Part shown: positions 58,871-64,000 of the stretch, one piece after another
Layout of the letters: every line of letters starts with the position of its first letter
How positions within the stretch are numbered: the stretch's first letter is position 1
DNA from: Heliopora coerulea
Taxonomy: Eukaryota > Cnidaria > Anthozoa > Scleralcyonacea > Helioporidae
Direction: 5' to 3'
Assembly: GCA_030142905.1 (NCBI GenBank)
Contig: JASJOG010000020.1
Location: forward strand, 2,394,501-2,458,500
DNA length: 64,000 bases
Program-made: the position numbers and the translations under genes
Notes under the pieces: generated by a model
What the model was told of the DNA's origin: nothing
Database searches by the model: none
The model's input: only the letters and a program-made list of their open reading frames with translations

Positions 58871-60264
58871 AACTAAGCAACTTTTCTGTCAATAATTTCT
58901 GAAAAATCAATCCGCTATCGTTCAAAAACACCTTTCCATGTAAGCAATTCACTATTTCAAATAGGTAACGAGCTGACAGGACTTGGCAAATTTTCCCAGG
59001 CCTCGGGCCATCAACCTGTGCCAAACCTGCGCCTGTGTACCTTGAAAATGCCGTGGGTTGGGCCCTCGCGGGTGGTGTGGTTGAAAAAGCAGTCCTTTTG
59101 AAGGATCTACTCACTTTTATGCAGGTTTAACAACACGGGGTTAACGCAATACGCAAACGTTCACTAGAAATGCATATATATTTTCACAGCTGACTTTAAT
59201 TGTGCTAATAGCAACGAACTTCTCAAGAAAACAGGCTCTAAGTCTAATATGGAGTTTCACCTAAGACCTTCCATGTAGCGCACCATGAGATCGAGTCCCA
59301 AATTGTGTTGGTCTCTTAACTGATTTCTGATAATTTTTTCCTTATTTTGCTCTGGACCGCCATACTCGTCGGCAGCTGGAACTATGATGATACAATGATG
59401 AATCATTTAACGCTCTAAATATATGTAGGTACCACGCCAGGAACGCGGATTTTTCGAAACGAAGGCTTAACAAAGCAACATGATGACAAGTGCTGCGTTC
59501 TGTTGTGTTGAACTACGTATTTGAAAAGCCAAAAGGACGAGGGAACTGCAGAAATGTAAGAAAGGATATACTGACGTTTCGAGCGATGCCCTGATCTTTC
59601 AGCCTGAGGAGGAACCTTACCTCAAAACGCCAGCATCTCCCCTCTTAACCAGGGTAGGCAGAAGAGTGAGGACAGAGGGACTAGTGGGCTACCGCCTCTA
59701 GTCGGGGAACTTTAGACCCCCTGTCGGGGAAAAATTAAAAATTTGTCGGGGGAATTTTCATCGACGATGACACACATATCTTGTACAAACTATGAGCACC
59801 TGTCATTGATTTAGCCAAGAAAGATAAGACTCCTCTCTTCATGTCAAATTTAAAAGTAAACTGTTTCTAGTCAGTTGTTGCGATTATTCTTGCGAAAAAT
59901 AAGACAGTTATAAACGGGGCATGGGCGTGGTCCCCCTGATTTAGCCCCCAAGGGGGAACATGACAGCAGGAGCTCTGATCGGAAATTAACAACGCTCTTT
60001 CGACTTTCTCGTCTTCCTTTGAAGATGCGAATTCAAGGAAGTGGGGGACAGTGTTTTCGCTTTTTGAGTTCGAGCTTAAAGGGGCGTGTCCACTGTTTTT
60101 GCTGACCACGCTTCAAAGCGTTGTTCTAAAATTTAGAACTGACGCTTTAAGTGTTTTAGAACGGGTGAAACGGCTGCGTATGCAGACTGGCACTGAAAAA
60201 TTAAGTATTTTATTTACCTAACGTTTTGGGAAAAAACCTTTGGGGTTTAGGTTAAAATGTTACC

Positions 60265-60345
60265 AGAGGTAACACATCAAAGGTTAGGATTTTGGTTAGG
60301 ATTCGGGTTAGGAATAGAACCCTAACCCTAATCCTAACCATGACA
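60265..60345. repeat. Degenerate telomere-like phrases in inverted order
   Basis: GGTTAGGATTTTGGTTAGGA then GGGTTAGGAATAGAACCCTAA and CCCTAATCCTAACC. Too short and mixed for a true interstitial telomere. Confidence 0.5.
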
Positions 60346-60589
60346 TCCAGGATAATTTTAAATCTTAGGACCATTGAAATTTCAGGATTATCCTGAATCT
60401 TAGGTTAGAGGATATCAGGTAAATAAAATACTTAATTTACCTGGTCCCAGTGGTTACGTTCTAGCACTGACCATTTTTCATTGGTGTTAGCGCTGCAAAT
60501 AAACTATTGCGGGCTCAGATTAAAGCTCATGTAATGAGTGGGTTGTGTGATGTTGACGACATCCGATTTTGTAAAAGTAAAGGTAAAGT

Positions 60590-60700
60590 ATCTTTATTTA
60601 TACTGGATAAGCCTATTAGCTACCTGAGCGGATCTCCCTAGAGTTCCAGTAAGGGCCACCCCTCGTGGGTCCAATGTTCGTACAGGAAGATACCGGAGCC
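60590..60700 (+). repeat. Dispersed repeat, copy 2
   Basis: Related to 17853-17960 by shared TATTTATACTGGATAA, AGCTA and CACCCCTCGTGGGTCCA segments. Confidence 0.65.
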
Positions 60701-61019
60701 TCGGATCAGAAGGGCGAAATGCTTTTCAATTCACTCATTACACATTAATTTCGGTTATGAGTCTTGACCTTCCACTTAACTTTAGTTTACCCCAAAGATT
60801 GTATGTCAACAAGCGTCAGTGCGGTCACAGTTGCTGTTCCAATTGGGATTGGGGGGCGGGGAAAACTTGGTTTCCCCTGCGCCCCCGTGAAACCGTCACT
60901 GGTTACGCCTATATGCAATTTCCGAACCGAAAGCGAAGTACAACAGTTCTCACCCCTTACCCCGTTAACCTCATATTATCGTCACTTGCTTTAATCATGG
61001 AAATAAATGATAGATGAAC

Positions 61020-61135
61020 GTTCGTCAAGCTCTATCCTCAGAAAAACGATTTTTGAGCCCCAGATGGGGATCAAACCCGCAACCTTCTGATGACCGTTGA
61101 GACGCTCCAACCATTGAGCTACCCAATAGTCAGAT
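61020..61135 (-). repeat. tRNA-derived SINE-like segment
   Basis: Minus strand shows TAGCTCAATGGTTGGAGCG (A box) and GGTTTGATCCCC (B box), with the same CTCAGAAAAACGAT... and TCGTCAAGCTCTATCCTC flanks as the arms at 21961-22623. A further partial copy is at 61728-61800. Confidence 0.6.
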
Positions 61136-61376
61136 GGTGAACTAAGGTGGACGTTCGGACATGAAAGATCAACTTTAAAAATTCCTGCGAACGGTCATGG
61201 TCACGTATTTCACGACAGGTAACACCGGTTCAACAACAGGTAACCCCGGTTCAAACAACGAATCTGAATAGTTCCTGTCAATGTCAATGGAAGATGACAA
61301 ACGCAATTCCAACAAAATCCAGAACCAGCTGATAACTTTAGCAAATATAGGAAGAAACAAACTTTGAACAATAATG

Positions 61377-61572
61377 CCATCTTGATAACTCAAGATATAA
61401 GTTAAAATCAAGAGAATTACAATGAAATTGTGATTTTTCGTCTTTATTTCAAAGACATCATCAGGCAGATGAAATAAAGACGAAATATTTTGTCTTTGAA
61501 ATAAAGACGAAATATCACAATTTCATTGTAATTCTCTTGATTTTAACTCGTATCTTGAGTTATCAAGATGGG
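61377..61572. mobile_element. Palindromic element with hammerhead-like motif
   Basis: Arms CATCTTGATAACTCAAGATA (left) and TATCTTGAGTTATCAAGATG (right), with AATTACAATGAAATTGTGAT inverse inside. The minus-strand motif 61432-61466 has exact CTGATGA, stem II GTCTTT/AAAGAC fully paired and GAAA; stem I is not conserved. Confidence 0.65.
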
Positions 61573-62067
61573 ATTGTTCGGAGTTTGTTTCTTCCTATAT
61601 TTGCAATTTCAACAGTTACGAACAATGTCTTTTTTTAAAAATTAGTTTGTGAGCTTTTGTAGATTAGTTTTTGAAAAAGGTAGACAATTTTTAACGTTAA
61701 CATTATTACAGTACATGAAAAAAATAGAGGTTCGACCCCGTCTAGGGCTCAAAAATGTATTCCAGAAATTTGAACTTGACGAAACTTCGTCCATCGTCTC
61801 ATAGCTCCCAGTTCCCACACGTAAAAAATTAAAAAAAACATCATTCCACGTGGTCGAGACAGGAATGACTGACAGAAATAGAGAAACAGGAAAATCGCCA
61901 GAAAGGCAGAGAAGTTTTTCAATACGTGAATATTTGATAGTTTTATGATTTTTTGGCGTTTTTTAAGGTTACTACAAGACTCAAGGCTGGTGCAGTTATA
62001 GATCAATATTAAAAAAGAACATGTTAGTGATAGTAGATCGTCCAGGTTACTATAGTCTTGAGAAGGA

Positions 62068-62150
62068 CTGTTGGTGACTGACGTTTCGACGGCCTCTTTT
62101 TTTGACTCTGAAGATGACCGCTGCTGAGGCCGTCGAAATGTCAGTCACCA
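62068..62150. mobile_element. Short inverted pair with hammerhead-like motif
   Basis: Left GGTGACTGACGTTTCGACGG and right CCGTCGAAATGTCAGTCACC are inverse copies with one mismatch. The plus-strand motif in the right arm is listed separately. Confidence 0.6.
62104..62146 (+). ncRNA. Hammerhead-ribozyme-like motif
   Basis: Stem I GACT/AGTC (62104-62107, 62143-62146), CTGAAGA (62108-62114), stem II GACCGC/GCCGTC with one C-C mismatch, GAAA (62135-62138), TGTC before stem I. The extra T after CTGAAGA is present. Confidence 0.5.
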
Positions 62151-62384
62151 ACTAACATGTACCAATTCTCCCGGGTTTAAACCATTTACTTTATTAAAAA
62201 AGAAATTAATTTATAAATTTTATAAGGGTACAAGTTTATTAGTGCATAAGTATTTACTTAACTTCATTAATTAAACTCTTTCGAGGCGGGAGCTCTCCCT
62301 TTGACGAGTAAAATCGTCTGACGTTAACCAGAGTAGAATAATAGAATTCTTACGCCGCCGGGGAAAGTTAAAAGAAGTCGTTCG

Positions 62385-62645
62385 TTCATTTGAAAATTCA
62401 CTCTTAACTCATTCATAAACGTGTTCATAAATTTAATGAGAAATTTATTCATTCACTCCTTGATTCACTCGTCCATTCACTCATTCGTTGATTCATTTTT
62501 TCCTTCGTTTTGCCACGTTTTCATTTGTTCCCTCGTTTGTTCATTCATTCGTTTGTTCATTCATTCGTTCGTTCATTCGTTCGTTCATTAGTTCGTTCAT
62601 TCATTCATTCACTCGTTCGTTGGTTCATTCATTCCTTCTTTCGTC
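62385..62645 (+). repeat. (TTCA/TTCG)n tetranucleotide microsatellite
   Basis: Long run of CATTCATTCGTTCGTTCA units. Open frames with repeated SFVHSFVRSFI are products of the repeat. Confidence 0.95.
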
Positions 62646-63419
62646 TGCTTCAAATAATAAGGAGAAGGAGTGATATCCAGTTTTCAAATCGATTTACATT
62701 TTGCTAACTCAAAAGTTCAACTTCAAAGCATTCGACTTGGTTCTGAACCGCGGAATACCAAGTATAACATTAGTTTTAGGTTTCAAGTGCAAACCAGAAT
62801 TGAGTAGTGGAGAGGTCTGTTTTCGTACACTCAAACGATAAGTCATAGCAATTATACATTCCGAAATACTTAACAGGTGTGCCATCACCGCAAGTTACAA
62901 CCGTTAAGTCCAGAGAGCCGCAACCTGTGGAAACATACGGAGCAGAAGTATGCATAATGTGTATTCCTTGATCCAGAAACAAATTACACTTAGTACAATA
63001 CTTATTCTTGATACCAACAAATTCTGCCGAACGACAAGCTGAATCGTTTCGTGTGTCGTGTGTGAGAGGATCGGTGTTGGCAATCTTGGATCGAAAGTAA
63101 TCACGAGCATTTAATCCTGGCGCGGGGTACGAGCACGACATCACCAATCCGTAGACAAGTCGCGTAATCCTCGCATGCGCGCCAAGGACAACCTGTAGGA
63201 ATTCCAATTATGGGAGTCTTCCGACACGGGGCAATCACTGACCAAAGATTGACCGCGAAAATTACATGCGTTAGCTCTTGAGTAGGACATGGCAAGGGTC
63301 ATAGTCCTTGTGGAGGAATAAAAATAGCAAAATGCGGAATAGCTGGCATCATCAGGAGCATATATCAAACGATAACTGAGGGTGCGGTTTGAAGACTGGG
63401 CATAAGCGGCACAACTTCA

Positions 63420-63572
63420 TGGCTTCAGTTCGCAGCGCGTTCCGTGAAAACCATCAGGACAAACACAGGTAAAACGTCTACTATTCTCCAGACAGCTTTC
63501 TTGGCATTTACCTCCGTTTAAACATGGTTGTGAAGACGAGCAACAACTGTCAACACAAATTCCAGATGGTGT
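63420..63572 (-). CDS. EGF-like domain exon portion
   Basis: 51 codons, ending at the in-frame TGA. Six EGF cysteines in the order C-x-C-C-C-x-C with the GF-GTRCE ending. Joins the PAN exon in phase 0. Confidence 0.65.
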
Positions 63573-63711
63573 CTGTATATTTAAAATTAGAGAAAAAAAT
63601 AAAAGAAATCGTCATTGAAGGTTTGTCCTTGGCGGTAGTAGAGTAGATTATTGTGTAGTCAAACGAACGATTCAAGTGAAAAACAGAAAGAGAAAAGGCC
63701 CATATATATAC

Positions 63712-64000
63712 CTGTCCACTGTAGTCATATTCATAATAATCACATTCATCACTCGACTCGTAAAGGGAAATATTGCTGTCTTTTCTTCCCGAATTCAGTT
63801 CGCATTTTTCCCCACCATTGCATACGTTAAAAGATACACACAAACAGTTCTTCAAACACTTTGAGTAGCACTCAAGTGGCCTCGTAATGGAGCTGCTCGC
63901 AACAACACTGGATGTCAACTTGTGTTTGGGATAAAGATCTTGGTCCATTTTCGCTGAATATGTACCACAGCTGTCAACGGAACTTTGTACGACGTGATAA
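63712..64000 (-). CDS. PAN/Apple-domain exon (partial at window edge)
   Basis: Open, undamaged frame with six or more cysteines in PAN-like spacing; phase 0 at the donor. It continues past the window, so any signal peptide lies outside. Confidence 0.65.

Larger units (their letters stand above)
58870..62775. other. Repeat-rich region without recognised gene
   Basis: Contains a decayed hammerhead-type arm (about 59565-59620), an unexplained minus-strand frame at 59867-60109, telomere-like phrases (60265-60345), a dispersed repeat (60590-60700), tRNA-derived repeats, two inverted-repeat elements and a TTCA microsatellite. None codes for a protein I recognise. Confidence 0.5.
62776..64000 (-). 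pseudogene. PAN-EGF-cysteine-rich extracellular protein, 5' part outside window, broken
   Basis: Exon 64000-63712 (open to the window edge) encodes a PAN/Apple-like domain: SCGTYSAKMDQDLY, then PLECYSKCLKNCLCVSFNVC and KCEL. Donor GACAG|GTATAT. A 139-base intron ends ATACAG|AC. The next exon, from 63572, gives an EGF-like domain ([30 protein letters not shown]), then after KP an in-frame TGA at 63419-63417, and then a domain with RLIYAPDDASYSAFC, MSYSRAN, NFRGQSLVSDCPV and NWNSYRLSLARM. Near 63146-63135 the frame shifts and continues as SCSYPAPGLNARDYFRSKI and KYCTKC to a stop at 62776. That last domain resembles an uncharacterised Cys-rich domain I associate with anthozoan proteins. Likely a recent pseudogene, or assembly errors; a truncated PAN-EGF product is possible. 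Confidence 0.65.

Noticed and set aside
59867..60109. 80-residue minus-strand frame rich in charged residues
   Set aside because: Sits in repeat-like DNA with no family I recognise; may be a transposon relic but cannot be supported.
60265..60345. Interstitial telomere
   Set aside because: Only a handful of degenerate units in both orientations.
62488..62707. Frames with repeated SFVHSF units
   Set aside because: Products of the TTCA/TTCG microsatellite.

Overview
The window is animal nuclear DNA with intron-split genes, most likely from an anthozoan cnidarian, and possibly a stony coral. The grounds are a COUP-TF nuclear receptor, an invertebrate-style thrombospondin with a single EGF-like domain, a PAN-EGF protein whose C-terminal cysteine-rich domain I associate with anthozoan proteins, and many Penelope-like retroelement ends, tRNA-derived repeats and foldback elements. 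The species call is an inference. No bacterial-type operon, CRISPR array or intact RNA gene was found.

Layout. (1) 1-2.9 kb: upstream non-coding DNA with a roughly 60-bp tandem repeat. (2) 2,994-27,048 (+): a complete thrombospondin gene. I joined 19 coding exons by splice sites and phase. They give 2,520 nt with no phase conflict, a predicted 839-residue secreted protein: signal peptide, N-terminal laminin-G-like domain, short coiled coil with a Cys pair, one EGF-like domain, type 3 calcium-binding repeats and the C-terminal L-type lectin-like domain. Its introns hold a truncated Penelope-like element with a YVDD reverse transcriptase and a GIY-YIG nuclease region, a decayed Tc1/mariner-like element, foldback elements and long microsatellites. 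(3) 27.2-44.4 kb: intergenic DNA full of old repeats. (4) 44.4-46.3 kb (+): a compact COUP-TF (NR2F) gene with three coding exons, 360 residues, and a probable non-coding first exon. (5) 46.3-52.8 kb: nothing recognised. (6) About 52.8-58.3 kb: a strongly CpG-depleted block, probably the historically methylated body of a transcribed gene; a possible first exon of a minus-strand gene lies at its right edge. (7) 58.9-62.7 kb: repeats. (8) 62,776-64,000 (-): the 3' part of a PAN-EGF-cysteine-rich gene that runs off the window and carries an in-frame stop and a frameshift.

The genes do not form one pathway. Thrombospondin and the PAN-EGF protein are extracellular; COUP-TF is a nuclear transcription factor. 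The most unusual layer is the repeats: at least eight places carry a hammerhead-ribozyme-like motif (CTGANGA, stem, GAAA, short closing stem), usually as inverted pairs in Penelope-type terminal repeats.
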